Shown piece after piece: positions 1 through 8,859 of a DNA stretch of 64,000 nucleotides; position 1 is the stretch's first letter; each line of letters begins with the position of its first letter. The notes under the pieces are model-generated. The model had not been told where the DNA came from. It was given only the letters and a program-made list of their open reading frames with translations, and made no database searches. Position numbers and translations under genes: made by a program. The DNA comes from Acidobacteria bacterium 28-1 (lineage in GTDB: Bacteria > Acidobacteriota > Blastocatellia > Pyrinomonadales > Pyrinomonadaceae). The DNA lies in assembly GCA_002050365.1 (NCBI GenBank), contig MWYZ01000087.1, positions 1 to 64,000 on the forward strand, in the 5' to 3' direction.

Positions 1-51
1 GGAAAACAGCGGCGCAAATGCTATAACAAATTTCATCAGTTCGCAGGGCAT
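1..51 (-). CDS. 5' end of a gene running off the window
   Basis: An ATG at 49-51 on the minus strand is preceded by an AAAGGAGA ribosome binding site. It opens a frame that starts MPCELMKFVIAFAP and leaves the window after 17 codons. The visible residues are mostly hydrophobic, as in a signal peptide or first membrane segment. No family can be named from so little sequence. Confidence 0.55.
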   Translation of the reverse strand, partial: MPCELMKFVIAFAPLFS

Positions 52-188
52 AGTGAGTCTCCTTTTGACTTTTCTTTGGTCAGAAATATCAAAATCAACT
101 TACTTGCTCTGCGTTTCGTTTTCAAATATCAAATTGGATAAAGTCGAGCTAACAACAGAACGAGTTGAATTGAAAAGTTTGCACGTTT

Positions 189-235
189 AAATTTCAAATT
201 AAAAATTCAATTTTAATTTTTGAATTCTGAATTCA
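189..235. repeat. AT-rich heptad repeat behind DUF4126 gene
   Basis: Directly after the DUF4126 stop codon lie tandem seven-base units. On the minus strand they read gaattca, gaattca, aaaatta, aaattga. They can partly fold back on themselves. The element belongs to the heptad-period family seen at many gene ends in this window. The rest of 52-188 shows nothing definite. Confidence 0.5.
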
Positions 236-865
236 TCAAGATGCTTTACGAGCTACTTCCCGAAAATTTTCGCCTGCGAAAAGTGCGCGAACACCGTTGA
301 ATAATTTTCGCACGGCGCGAAAAACTTTCGGCGCAAACCAGACGAAGAAAATCAGAAAAATTACCAAAACAATCGCAATCAAAACAGGTGCAAAGACAGC
401 GAGAATCGCGCCGACAAAAGCAATAACGTCCTCGACAATTGACAAAACCCAATTAGAAACTGGTTCGGGCGAAAGATTCGCACCAGCCCGCAAAGCCGCT
501 TTCGTCCCGTGCGATGAAAACGCCAAACCGCCGCCGAGCAAGGTTGCAATTACGCCGACGCTTTCGTCCATTTGGTTAGTCGCCGCATAAGCGACAATTG
601 CGCCGGCGGGAACGCGAATAAATGTGTGAACAACGTCCCAAACGCTGTCAACGTATGGAATTTTATCGGCGAAAAATTCGATTAAATACAGAACACCGGC
701 AACGCCGATAATCCACCAATTATCAAGCGCGTCCAAACCGCCGGGCAATTTAGTCGCGCCGAATTTTTGCAAAAGACCCAAAACCGAAACGGTCGCATAG
801 AGATTGATGCCGGAAGTCCATGCCGAACCGAGTGCCAAAGATAGAGTTGGAAGCCATTCGTTCAT
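236..865 (-). CDS. DUF4126 family membrane protein
   Basis: This 209-aa integral membrane protein has a Gly/Ala-rich N-terminal part (WTSGINLYATVSVLG) and several hydrophobic segments: about residues 5-30, 48-65, 85-115 and 140-180, the last a long Val/Ile/Phe stretch. The opening and the conserved GGGLAFSSHGTKAALRAG segment match the DUF4126 family, whose function is not known. The ATG is supported by an AAGGAG site 8 bases upstream. It is probably monocistronic, since the next gene upstream belongs to a toxin-antitoxin pair with its own signals. Confidence 0.8.
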   Translation of the reverse strand: MNEWLPTLSLALGSAWTSGINLYATVSVLGLLQKFGATKLPGGLDALDNWWIIGVAGVLYLIEFFADKIPYVDSVWDVVHTFIRVPAGAIVAYAATNQMDESVGVIATLLGGGLAFSSHGTKAALRAGANLSPEPVSNWVLSIVEDVIAFVGAILAVFAPVLIAIVLVIFLIFFVWFAPKVFRAVRKLFNGVRALFAGENFREVARKAS

Positions 866-880
866 TTCGCGTTTCTCCTT

Positions 881-1255
881 TTACAAATTCAAAGTGTTCC
901 GCAAAGCGTTGTCAATTTCGCTCATTTCAGATGATTCGCCGATGACTCGTGTAATTTTTGATAAAGAAATTGTCGCTAAATTGTCAGTCATTATCACCGA
1001 ATCAAAAAGCAACCCACTTCCCTTTCCTCGTTCCGTTTTGGTTTCAATCAATATCCGCGATTTATGATTTGCACGGTTCAAGTTACTGCTATTCATCGCT
1101 AAAACTACCTGCTCCAATCCTGTATTTAAATCATCGGCTTGAATTATCAAAGCAGGACGCAATTTTGCCGTTCGCAAATCCGAATTCGGAAATGTCAAAA
1201 GGACAACGCTCCCGCGCTTAATTTTATCCGTCGAGGGCTGATTTGGCGTTGTCAT
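881..1255 (-). CDS. PemK/MazF-type toxin
   Basis: The 124-aa product has the PemK/MazF fold signature. It begins with a short polar stretch, then KRGSVVLLTFPNSDL, a KLRPALII strand, and a SGL-FDSVI region near residue 80. Family members are sequence-specific endoribonucleases that cleave mRNA. The ATG at 1255 is preferred over an upstream in-frame start at 1306 because the PemK domain begins shortly after it. The frame overlaps the 3' end of the antitoxin gene by about 30 bases, the usual arrangement for a translationally coupled pair. Specificity cannot be read from the sequence. Confidence 0.85.
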   Translation of the reverse strand: MTTPNQPSTDKIKRGSVVLLTFPNSDLRTAKLRPALIIQADDLNTGLEQVVLAMNSSNLNRANHKSRILIETKTERGKGSGLLFDSVIMTDNLATISLSKITRVIGESSEMSEIDNALRNTLNL

Positions 1256-1472
1256 AATCGTTATAAACGTCAAGTGACGGGTCGTTCCAATCCTCAAACG
1301 TCGCAAATTTTTCGCGCAGTTCGCTTGCTTCCTCTTTACTAATTCCTAAAGTTCGCAAATTAACATCGCTGCTTTCGAGAAAAGTTATCAAAACCTTTGA
1401 TTGTTTTACTTCGGAAACAGTTTCGAGCAATTCGATTTTGCCGTCTTTATAAATTCCTTCAACCGTCAGCAT
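1224..1472 (-). CDS. Antitoxin partner of the PemK-type toxin
   Basis: An 82-aa acidic protein starting MLTVEGIYKDGKIELLE. That opening resembles the short beta-hairpin start of AF2212/DUF104-like antitoxins. The C-terminal half is rich in Glu and Asp, as expected for a segment that wraps the toxin. The ATG at 1472 has a GAGG site 8 bases upstream, so it is chosen over an in-frame GTG at 1481. It lies immediately upstream of, and overlaps, the toxin gene. The antitoxin role rests mainly on this position. Confidence 0.75.
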   Translation of the reverse strand: MLTVEGIYKDGKIELLETVSEVKQSKVLITFLESSDVNLRTLGISKEEASELREKFATFEDWNDPSLDVYNDYDNAKSALDG

Positions 1473-1502
1473 AGTTTTCACCTCACGCGGATTCTAGCAT
1501 AA

Positions 1503-2855
1503 TTACGATTCATCGCTTTCCTCAGTTCCGTCTATCTCTTTTTTGAAGCCGAATTTTTCAAGACGATACTGCAAAGTCCGAAACGTCAAGCCTAAAAGTT
1601 TCGCCGATTTCGTGATGTTATTATCGGTTCTATCCATCGCTTGCGTAATTAGGCTGCGTTCGACATCTTCAAAATTAACGCCTTCGGGCGGCAGTTTGAA
1701 AAGGTCGTTTGCCGACGCGGGTTTTGACGCTTGCGACATTTCGGGCGGCAAATCTTCGAGCGTTATAGTATTGTTTTCGCATAATAAAATAGCGCGTTCA
1801 ATTGCCGATTCCAGTTGGCGGACGTTGCCCGGATATGCGTAGTTTTCCAAAACGCGCTTGGCTTCGTTGCTCAAAGCCACTTTGCGATTCGTGCCGCGCG
1901 AGTGTTTTTCCAAAAAATAATTAATTAAAACGGGAACATCGCTTCGTCGCGTCCGAAGCGGCGGAATTTCGATTGAAAGAACATTCAGACGATAATATAA
2001 ATCTTCGCGGAATCTGCCATCCTGCGACATCGCCAGCAAATCGCGGTTGGTCGCTGCGACGACGCGCACGTCTGTGTTGATTTCTTTTGTTCCGCCGACG
2101 CGCCGAATTTGTTTTTCTTGCAGAGCGCGCAGAATTTTCGCCTGCAGTGAAATATCAAGTTCGCCGATTTCGTCGAGAAACAAAGTTCCGTTGTCGGCGA
2201 CTTCAAACAAACCTTTCTTTTCGCCGACTGCGCCCGTGAAACTTCCCTTTTCGTGTCCGAAAAGTTCTGATTCCAGAAGATTTTCGTTGATTGCCGCGCA
2301 GTTTACGGCTTGGAAAACTTCGCTCGTACGAAGCGAATTGGTGTGAATCGCTCGGGCAATCAGTTCCTTTCCCGTTCCCGATTCGCCGCGAATCAATACG
2401 GTTGAATTCGATTTCGCCACTTTCAAAATTAATTTTTTAACTTTATCCATCTCCGGCGAATCTGAAATGATTTCCGCATCAAGCGTCGAAAGTTTATTCA
2501 AAGCGCGAGAAATTGTATCGAGCAGTTTATCGCGGTCATAAGGTTTTTGTAGATAATCGAACGCGCCCAAACGAAGCGCATCAACCGCCGAATCAACCGT
2601 GCCGTGCGCCGTCAGAAGAAGGACGATAATTGATTTATCAAAATCCGTTAGCTCTTTTAATAAATCGAGCCCGCTCATTCCCGTCATTTTCAGGTCGGTC
2701 AAAACGAGGTCGAAACGACGGTCGGCGACAAACTTCATCGCCGCCTCGCCCGAACTCGCCGTCGTTACGTCGTAGCCTTCGCCCGACAGAATCATCTCTA
2801 AAATCTCGCGTTGATTTTTCTCGTCATCAACAACTAAAATTGCTTTTCTCGCCAT
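1503..2855 (-). CDS. NtrC-family sigma-54 response regulator
   Basis: 450 aa in the order receiver, AAA+ and Fis-type helix-turn-helix. The phospho-acceptor is Asp54 (LVLTDLKM). Walker A is GESGTGKE at 157-164. The sigma-54 contact loop reads GSFTGA at 204-209, a mild variant of GAFTGA. The C-terminal HTH lies around 405-435 (NITKSAKLLGLTFRTLQYRL). It should activate sigma-54 promoters when phosphorylated by the histidine kinase encoded just upstream. The two genes are separated only by a 31-bp inverted repeat. The target regulon is not visible in this window. Confidence 0.92.
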   Translation of the reverse strand: MARKAILVVDDEKNQREILEMILSGEGYDVTTASSGEAAMKFVADRRFDLVLTDLKMTGMSGLDLLKELTDFDKSIIVLLLTAHGTVDSAVDALRLGAFDYLQKPYDRDKLLDTISRALNKLSTLDAEIISDSPEMDKVKKLILKVAKSNSTVLIRGESGTGKELIARAIHTNSLRTSEVFQAVNCAAINENLLESELFGHEKGSFTGAVGEKKGLFEVADNGTLFLDEIGELDISLQAKILRALQEKQIRRVGGTKEINTDVRVVAATNRDLLAMSQDGRFREDLYYRLNVLSIEIPPLRTRRSDVPVLINYFLEKHSRGTNRKVALSNEAKRVLENYAYPGNVRQLESAIERAILLCENNTITLEDLPPEMSQASKPASANDLFKLPPEGVNFEDVERSLITQAMDRTDNNITKSAKLLGLTFRTLQYRLEKFGFKKEIDGTEESDES

Positions 2856-2871
2856 AATTTTTATTTTGCCA

Positions 2872-2952
2872 CAAAAGAAAATTAGCCACGAATAACACGA
2901 ATGAATACAAAAATAATTTTAATTCGTGTTATTCGTGGCTAATTTTCTTTTG
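2872..2952. repeat. 31-bp perfect inverted repeat between kinase and regulator genes
   Basis: Arms at 2872-2902 and 2922-2952 are perfectly complementary over 31 bases, with a 19-base AT-rich loop. The core unit (cacgaataa) repeats with a nine-base period. The right arm runs into the histidine kinase gene and supplies its last codons (PKEN) and stop. It could stabilise or terminate the kinase-regulator transcript, but there is no clear U-tract. Confidence 0.85.
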
Positions 2953-4432
2953 GTAATCTCACGGTAAATTTTGTTCCTTCTCCCAATTTCGATTCAACGT
3001 CAATCAATCCATTATGGTCGTCAACATTTTTTTTCACAATTGCCAAGCCCAAACCGGTTCCCGTTTCTTTGGTCGAAAAGTAAGGCTCGAAAACTTTGTC
3101 TAAATTTTCTTCCGGTATTCCAACGCCTCGGTCTGTAACTTCGATTTTAACAAAATTTTCTTTCGCTGAAATGATGACGTTTAGAATTCCGCCCGATTTT
3201 GCCATTGCTTGCACTGCGTTGATTAACAAGTTATTGAAAACCGAGTGCAGAACTTTCGCGTCGCCTAAGATACACGGCACGTTTTCTTCCTCGATTAAAT
3301 TAATTTTAATGTCTTGCTCAGCGGTTTGCGGTTCGATTATTCGTAAAGAATCTTCGATGACCGCCCGCGCACTAATCGGTTGCAGATTTAATTTTAGAGG
3401 GCGCGAGTAACGCAAAAAATCGGAAATCTGATTGTTAATTCTGCCGACTTCAGTTTTTAATTGCGCGGTTAGTTTTTCAAAATTAGCGCGTTTTCCATCT
3501 TCCGCCGGCGCGAATTTCACCCGCAAATGGTCAAGCGTCAAATTAATATAATTGAGCGGATTGCGAATTTCGTGCGCGATTGCTGAAGCCAGCCGCCCGA
3601 CAACTGCCGACTTTTCCGCTTGCTGGAGTTGCGCTTCGAGATGGCGCGATTTTTCGAGTTCGGCGGTCATATCGTTAAATTGCAAAGCGAGCTGCCCAAC
3701 TTCATCCGTCCGCTCCGCGTCTTTCACGCGAAAACTTAAATCGCCCGCCGCAACGCGCCGCGCCGCTTCCGACAAATTGGCAATCGGGCGCGTGAATCGC
3801 CACACAAGAAAAAATGTCGTCGCCGTCGAAAACAGAAGAATTAAAAGCGTGTAGATAAGCGGTTGCGTCGCTTTTTGAAAGATTTCCTTTTTGTCGGTTT
3901 TGAGAGTGACCAACACATAAAAACGTCCTTGATTTGTCTCAATCGGAACAGTGTGCATTTCGCCGTCGGTTTCTTCATTTTCAACTGTTTTTGCATTCGG
4001 AAATTTAGCAAGGTCTTCACCTAACCGATTTTTTTCCCCTTCCATCAAAGGCGGCAAATTCGTTAATTCACTGAATTGCAGATATTTCGTTTCGCCGTCT
4101 TCGCCTTCGGTTGGCAGGTAATCGGGATTGAGACTGTCGTAAACTTCCCATTCGTTGTTGATAACGGTGATGTCTTTGATGCGTTCGGTGTTTGTTTCAT
4201 CAAAAAACGATTGTCCTTCGCGTTTGACGAAATCACGCAGGCGGTCGCCGGAAGTCAGACTGTTTGCGCCAATCACAATGCCCACCACTAAAGCTTGTTC
4301 CTGCATCTCGCGCAGACGGATATTTTCCCGTCGGTTATTTAAATTTATATAAAGCTGAACGCCGAGCGTCGCAATCAAAAGAACCGCTAGAATTATCAAA
4401 AGTCGGGCGCGAAATGTGTTGAAAAAATTCAT
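2939..4432 (-). CDS. Membrane sensor histidine kinase
   Basis: 497 aa. TM1 is at about 9-29, then an extracytoplasmic sensor region (30-190), TM2 at about 192-211, a HAMP domain (210-262), HisKA with the phospho-accepting His287 in AIAHEIRNPLN, and an HATPase domain ending TGLGLAIVKKNVDDHNG. The sensor region has no recognised fold. It pairs with the downstream NtrC-type regulator, as in AtoS/ZraS-type systems. The C-terminal residues PKEN come from an intergenic-type inverted repeat, so the native end may have been replaced. Confidence 0.92.
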   Translation of the reverse strand: MNFFNTFRARLLIILAVLLIATLGVQLYINLNNRRENIRLREMQEQALVVGIVIGANSLTSGDRLRDFVKREGQSFFDETNTERIKDITVINNEWEVYDSLNPDYLPTEGEDGETKYLQFSELTNLPPLMEGEKNRLGEDLAKFPNAKTVENEETDGEMHTVPIETNQGRFYVLVTLKTDKKEIFQKATQPLIYTLLILLFSTATTFFLVWRFTRPIANLSEAARRVAAGDLSFRVKDAERTDEVGQLALQFNDMTAELEKSRHLEAQLQQAEKSAVVGRLASAIAHEIRNPLNYINLTLDHLRVKFAPAEDGKRANFEKLTAQLKTEVGRINNQISDFLRYSRPLKLNLQPISARAVIEDSLRIIEPQTAEQDIKINLIEEENVPCILGDAKVLHSVFNNLLINAVQAMAKSGGILNVIISAKENFVKIEVTDRGVGIPEENLDKVFEPYFSTKETGTGLGLAIVKKNVDDHNGLIDVESKLGEGTKFTVRLPKEN

Positions 4433-4452
4433 TCGATTTCTATTTTCTTAAC

Positions 4453-4487
4453 TTTTTACTTTTGCCTTTTTACTTTTACCTTTTAAA
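4453..4487. repeat. Five tandem T-rich heptads upstream of the kinase gene
   Basis: Five seven-base units in register: tttttac, ttttgcc, tttttac, ttttacc, ttttaaa. They lie about 20 bases upstream of the histidine kinase start. No inverted copy is seen nearby. It is a member of the heptad-period family of this window and probably lies within the kinase gene's leader. Confidence 0.6.
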
Positions 4488-4636
4488 TCTTGCCGTCCGG
4501 CAATTCTGAATGTTATATTCTTATTTAGCTGTTGAAGCAAAGTTTTTTGCAACTAAAAGTTTTTTAGTTCATCAAAAAATTCCGACTCTCCGAGAAATTG
4601 CTCTCCTTTATTAATCCAATAAAAAGAGGTATTACG

Positions 4637-6214
4637 ATGTTGCTTTCGACCGAAAAGTGTCTTCCGAAATTTTGTTCGACATTTTTTTTAATTCTAATTT
4701 CCCTTTCATTCAATCTTTTAGCCCAAACAAAAAAAACGTCTGTTAATAAGAAGAAAGATCAAACCGAATCGAAAAATTCAACCCAAAAGGTTGAGCATAA
4801 GCAAGCGAAAAATGCTAAAGCGAAACTAGCCGATTTGAAAAAGCAAGCGGAAGATAGAAAACGCGCCGATTTTCGCAGAGCCGAAGAAAATAAACGCCGA
4901 GCGATTGAAGAAGCCAAACAGCGCGCAGCTCAGGAAGAGCGTCGGCAAGCGGCTTTGGCTGAAGCCAAACGACGCGCTCAGCTAGCCCGCGAAGCCCAAG
5001 CCAGACGAATCGCTTTTGAACGCGGACTTCGCACCGAAACCATCGCCAACATCGGCAACGACAACACCGAAGGCGAAGACTTAGACATTCGTCGCGCCGC
5101 CGTTAATGCTCTCGGAAATCACGCTGGAACAATCGTCGTGCTTGAACCGCAGACGGGCAAAGTTCTCTCGATTGTTAATCAGGATTGGGCAATTCGGCAG
5201 AGCTTTAAGCCGTGTTCGACTATCAAACTCGTCACCGCCGTTGCCGGAATTAACGAAAAAGTAATTAATTCGGACGGCAATATCCGCTCTAAAAGATTTC
5301 CTTTGAATTTAGACGATGCGCTTGCCTATTCAAACAACACTTATTTTCAAGCCGTCGGCGCGCAACTAGGTAATGCAAAAATGATTTCTTACGCGCAGAT
5401 GCTCGGGCTCGGACAGCGAACCGGCATCAACGCCGACGGCGAATCGAGCGGACGTTTAGCCTTCGGAAACAACAACGCCAGAATTTATTCGCACGGCGAT
5501 GATTTTGAAGTTACGCCGCTGCAACTCGGCGTCCTTGTTTCGACCGTTTCCAACGGCGGGCGGATTATCGTTCCGCATATACCGCGCAGTAAATTTGAGA
5601 AAGCGAATTTTCGCGGCACGATGCGCTATCAAATCAACCTGCCGAACAATAATCTGCAAGGCGTGATTCCGGGAATGATTGGCGCGGCGCAATACGGAAC
5701 GGCAAGACGCGGCGTGGATTCTTCGCTGGCGATTGCCGGCAAAACCGGCTCGTGTATCGCGCAGGGCAGTTGGGTCGGACTTTTCGCTTCAGTCGCTCCC
5801 GTTGAAAATCCGAAATACGCGGTTATCGTCATCACGCGCGGGCAATCTGAACGCGGCAAATACGCGGCGGCGATTGCCGGCAAAATTTACCAATCGCTTC
5901 GCCGCCGCTTGGTTGAAACGGGCGACGAAAATCTTGCAAAAGTTCCGCTCGAACTTCGTCCGGAAACGAAAGTCAACGCCAAAGTCTCCGCGCAGATAGA
6001 CACTGCCGAAGGCGAAGATTCAGAAGACAATGACGCAAATAACTCGGTGCCGAAAGAAACTTTAACCGCACAATTTGCGCCGAAAGGCACGATTAAAAAA
6101 GAAGAAAAACCAACGAATTTATTTCCGACAATTGTTGTCAAAGTAAGAAAATCAAGTGAAATAGTAAGACAATCAGACGAAATAACACGCCCGCGTATCG
6201 TGCCGAGCAACTAA
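4637..6214 (+). CDS. Penicillin-binding transpeptidase with coiled-coil N-terminus
   Basis: 525 aa from an ATG preceded by GAGG; an upstream in-frame start at 4598 is less likely. Residues 10-30 form a signal peptide or anchor ending LLAQ. Residues 35-130 are an Ala/Arg/Lys/Glu-rich predicted coiled coil. The rest is a class B transpeptidase: S194-T-I-K197 (SxxK), S232-N-N234 (SxN) and K369-T-G-S372 (KTG). There is no glycosyltransferase and no classical PBP dimerisation domain. The penicillin-binding fold is shorter than in PbpA/FtsI. The C-terminal 100 residues are polar and acidic. It likely cross-links murein in the periplasm. Confidence 0.85.
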   Translation: MLLSTEKCLPKFCSTFFLILISLSFNLLAQTKKTSVNKKKDQTESKNSTQKVEHKQAKNAKAKLADLKKQAEDRKRADFRRAEENKRRAIEEAKQRAAQEERRQAALAEAKRRAQLAREAQARRIAFERGLRTETIANIGNDNTEGEDLDIRRAAVNALGNHAGTIVVLEPQTGKVLSIVNQDWAIRQSFKPCSTIKLVTAVAGINEKVINSDGNIRSKRFPLNLDDALAYSNNTYFQAVGAQLGNAKMISYAQMLGLGQRTGINADGESSGRLAFGNNNARIYSHGDDFEVTPLQLGVLVSTVSNGGRIIVPHIPRSKFEKANFRGTMRYQINLPNNNLQGVIPGMIGAAQYGTARRGVDSSLAIAGKTGSCIAQGSWVGLFASVAPVENPKYAVIVITRGQSERGKYAAAIAGKIYQSLRRRLVETGDENLAKVPLELRPETKVNAKVSAQIDTAEGEDSEDNDANNSVPKETLTAQFAPKGTIKKEEKPTNLFPTIVVKVRKSSEIVRQSDEITRPRIVPSN

Positions 6215-6467
6215 CCACAAATCAGTCGGCAGCGGCACACAGCAGAAAGCGGTAAAAGTTCCGACTGCCAATTGCTGCTGCCGTCTGCCCGCTTAAAAAT
6301 CCACCATTTCCCGACGCGCGACTTCCGTTCCGCACGGGCTTTTGTTTTTAATCGCGCCGCTTCCAAAAATTTAATCTTCACCGACAACATTTTCGCTTGA
6401 CACAAACCTGAATGTTGCGTGATTATTTATCTTTCCGTAACTTTTTTAACGTTGAATACGAAAATAG

Positions 6468-6509
6468 AAAAGGGACTGCAAAAATCTGAAAATCTTGCAA
6501 CCCTTTTTT
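6468..6509 (+). terminator. Possible hairpin in a 397-base gap
   Basis: The gap 6215-6610 holds no convincing gene. Near its middle AAAAGGG pairs with CCCTTTTTT across an imperfect stem that includes a TGCA core. The T-run would suit a weak terminator. The last 60 bases before 6611 contain the ribosome binding site (GGAGGAG) of the next gene. Confidence 0.35.
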
Positions 6510-6610
6510 AGGACGATTCATCAGAGTTTCGCAAAACGCGGAACATCATCACTCAGTTTCAAATTTTGTAGAAAGATTTAGGTCGAACACACTTTGGAGG
6601 AGATATTTCA

Positions 6611-7954
6611 ATGAAAACCATTTTTAGATTTTTAGCTTTAGGAATTTTGATGACGGTTTTTTCTGCCGCAACCGTCACGAGCAGTTTTGCACAAGGCGAC
6701 GAAGCGGCTGCTAAGAAAGCGTTGTATGACACTTACATTGCCAACTATGATAAAAAGGAGATTGACAAAAGGAAAATTGCTATTGATGCCGCTAAGCAAT
6801 ATGTTGAAAAATATGGAGCTAATGCCGCTGATAAGGAACAAGTAGATTACTTTAAAACCGCTATTCCTGATTTGGAAAAAGGCGTTGTCGAACAACAAAA
6901 ACTTGAAGGAGAAGCAGTTGCAAACGCAAACCAGCAAAAATTATTTACGCGCTTTGATGCAGCTAATAAAGCTAAAAACCCCGCCGAGATTTTTGCGAGC
7001 GGAAAAGAAATTCTCGCTCAAAAACCTGATTTTCTCGACGTAAACATTGTTCTCGCAAGTGCCGGCTTTGACCAAGCAATTGCCAATCCGCCGGTTGATA
7101 CTTATAACAACGATGTTATCAATTATTCAAAAGCGGCGATTCAACAAATTGAAGCCGGTAAACTTTCCGTGACTAAAGAATATGGTGCGATAAATTATGT
7201 CTACAAGGATAAAGATAATGCGCTTGGTTGGATGAACTATAATATCGGTTACGTAATGTATTATCGCCAAAATAATAAGAAAGAGGCTCTTCCTTTTCTT
7301 TATAAAGCGACTCAACAAAAATCGGCAACTAAAAATTTCCCGGATATTTACAGAGCCATCGGCGCTTGGTATTTAGACGAAGCGATTAAGATTGATAAAG
7401 ACCGTAAAGCTAAAATTGTCGCCGCCGGTGATAAAGACACGGACGAAACTTTAGCAATGTTGGCAATGCAAAAAGGTTATGCCGACCGTGCGATTGACGC
7501 TTACGCTAGAGCTTATAAAATTGCTAAGGACGACAAAAATTCCAAGAAAGAATATACGGATAATCTTTACTCAAGATTAAAAGAATTGTATGTTTTCCGT
7601 TACGACGGCAAAATCGAAGGCATAGATGCTTTTGTGGCGACCGTGCAAAGTAAGCCGCTGCCTGACCCGACCACGGCGATTACGCCTGTGAAGGATGAAA
7701 CAACGACACCGCCGGCAACTACGTCAACCACGACACCGGCAGAACCCGCTGCGTCAACTACGACACCCGCGACTCCAGCTGCGACAAAGCCGGCGACTAC
7801 GAATTCGGCAAAGCCGGCGACTACGCCAACAAAGCCGCCGACGACACAGAAAGCGGAGACTCCTGCGGATGTAAGCGAGACGACAACGACGACAGCCAAA
7901 ACGGATAAAACTAAAGCTAAAAAAACGACTCCCAAGAAGAAAGGCACACGCTAA
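6611..7954 (+). CDS. Secreted helical (TPR-like) protein with Thr/Pro/Ala tail
   Basis: 447 aa. A clear signal peptide ends at about residue 28 (SSFAQ). Residues 30-345 are helical, with a pattern suggesting TPR-like repeats: NIGYVMYYRQNNKKEALPF and KGYADRAIDAYARAYK. Residues 350-435 are a low-complexity Thr/Pro/Ala segment built from near-repeats at the DNA level, and the end is Lys-rich (TKAKKTTPKKK). A strong GGAGGAG site precedes the ATG. I do not recognise a specific family; a periplasmic scaffold or cell-wall-bound role is only a guess. Confidence 0.75.
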   Translation: MKTIFRFLALGILMTVFSAATVTSSFAQGDEAAAKKALYDTYIANYDKKEIDKRKIAIDAAKQYVEKYGANAADKEQVDYFKTAIPDLEKGVVEQQKLEGEAVANANQQKLFTRFDAANKAKNPAEIFASGKEILAQKPDFLDVNIVLASAGFDQAIANPPVDTYNNDVINYSKAAIQQIEAGKLSVTKEYGAINYVYKDKDNALGWMNYNIGYVMYYRQNNKKEALPFLYKATQQKSATKNFPDIYRAIGAWYLDEAIKIDKDRKAKIVAAGDKDTDETLAMLAMQKGYADRAIDAYARAYKIAKDDKNSKKEYTDNLYSRLKELYVFRYDGKIEGIDAFVATVQSKPLPDPTTAITPVKDETTTPPATTSTTTPAEPAASTTTPATPAATKPATTNSAKPATTPTKPPTTQKAETPADVSETTTTTAKTDKTKAKKTTPKKKGTR

Positions 7955-7981
7955 ATTACGTTGACTAAAAATGGTTTGAAT

Positions 7982-8026
7982 AAAGGTCGGGCGCAATTTT
8001 CCGTAGCGTCCGACTTTCTTTTTTTC
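7982..8026 (+). terminator. Rho-independent terminator
   Basis: AAAGGTCGGGCGC (7982-7994) pairs with GCGTCCGACTTT (8006-8017) with one G-U pair and one bulge. It is followed by a run of T residues. It ends the transcript of the secreted protein gene upstream, so rnc starts a new unit. Confidence 0.75.
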
Positions 8027-8052
8027 TGCAATCGCTTTAAAATTACCGTTCT

Positions 8053-8796
8053 ATGCCGAAAAGTCTTGCTAATTTTGAACAGATACTTGGCTACAAGTTT
8101 CAAAATCCAGCTCTGCTCGAACGCGCCGTCACTCATCGGTCGTGGGCTTTCGAGAAAGTTGCGCTCGGCGCGGGCGAAGAAGCCCGCAATTTGCAGAATG
8201 AATCGCTCGAATTTGTCGGCGATTCGGTGTTGGGTTTAGCGGTCGCCGAACAGCTTTACAATCTGCATCCGAAAGCGAGCGAAGGCGATCTGACTTTGAT
8301 GAAGCACCGCCTTGTCAGCACGGTGATGCTCGCTAAGGTTTCAAAAATTATTTGTTTGGGCGATTATATGCGCGTCGGGCGCGGCGAGGAAAAAACCGGC
8401 GGCAGACGCAAAGAAGCGCTTCTTGCGGATACGCTCGAAGCCGTCATCGGCGCGATTTTTTTCGATAGCGGTTATGTGCCGGCGCTAGCGTTTGTTTGCC
8501 GTCTATACGCCGAACAATTTCGTGTTGCAACGCCGAAAAGTTCGCTTGATTATAAAACTCTGCTTCAAGAAACGCTGCAAGCCGAAAGACTTTCGGCACC
8601 GAGTTATAGTGTAATAAAGATAGACGGTCCGCCGCACGAAAGACAATTTCTCGTCGAAGCGGTTTGGGAAACCGGCGCGGTGCGCGGCAAAGGAACTTCG
8701 ATAAAAGCGGCTGAAATGATGGCGGCAAATCTCGCCTTGCAGAAATTAAAAAAGGAAATCGGAAATAATAAAACATCACGACAGCCAGCGGCGTAA
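8053..8796 (+). CDS. rnc: Ribonuclease III
   Basis: 247 aa, usual length. The RNase III signature NESLEFVGDSVLGL gives the catalytic acidic residues E53 and D57. The second acidic pair is D126 and E129 in LADTLEAVIGA. A C-terminal double-stranded RNA-binding domain spans about 170-240 (DYKTLLQETLQAE to KAAEMMAANLALQKL). The enzyme processes rRNA precursors and structured mRNAs. It lies 63 bases upstream of lepB in the same orientation; the rnc-lepB pairing is common in bacteria. Confidence 0.96.
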   Translation: MPKSLANFEQILGYKFQNPALLERAVTHRSWAFEKVALGAGEEARNLQNESLEFVGDSVLGLAVAEQLYNLHPKASEGDLTLMKHRLVSTVMLAKVSKIICLGDYMRVGRGEEKTGGRRKEALLADTLEAVIGAIFFDSGYVPALAFVCRLYAEQFRVATPKSSLDYKTLLQETLQAERLSAPSYSVIKIDGPPHERQFLVEAVWETGAVRGKGTSIKAAEMMAANLALQKLKKEIGNNKTSRQPAA

Positions 8797-8859
8797 TAAA
8801 AGCAAATGTGAAATTGACAAATTATCCGCTTCACCGGCGAAGTAAATATCAATCGAATT

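Noticed and set aside
6211-6405. 64-codon minus frame after the transpeptidase gene
   Set aside because: No ribosome binding site and no familiar sequence.
7600-7947. 115-codon Val/Gly-rich minus frame over the Thr/Pro/Ala tail
   Set aside because: Low-complexity shadow of the plus-strand repeats; no start signals.
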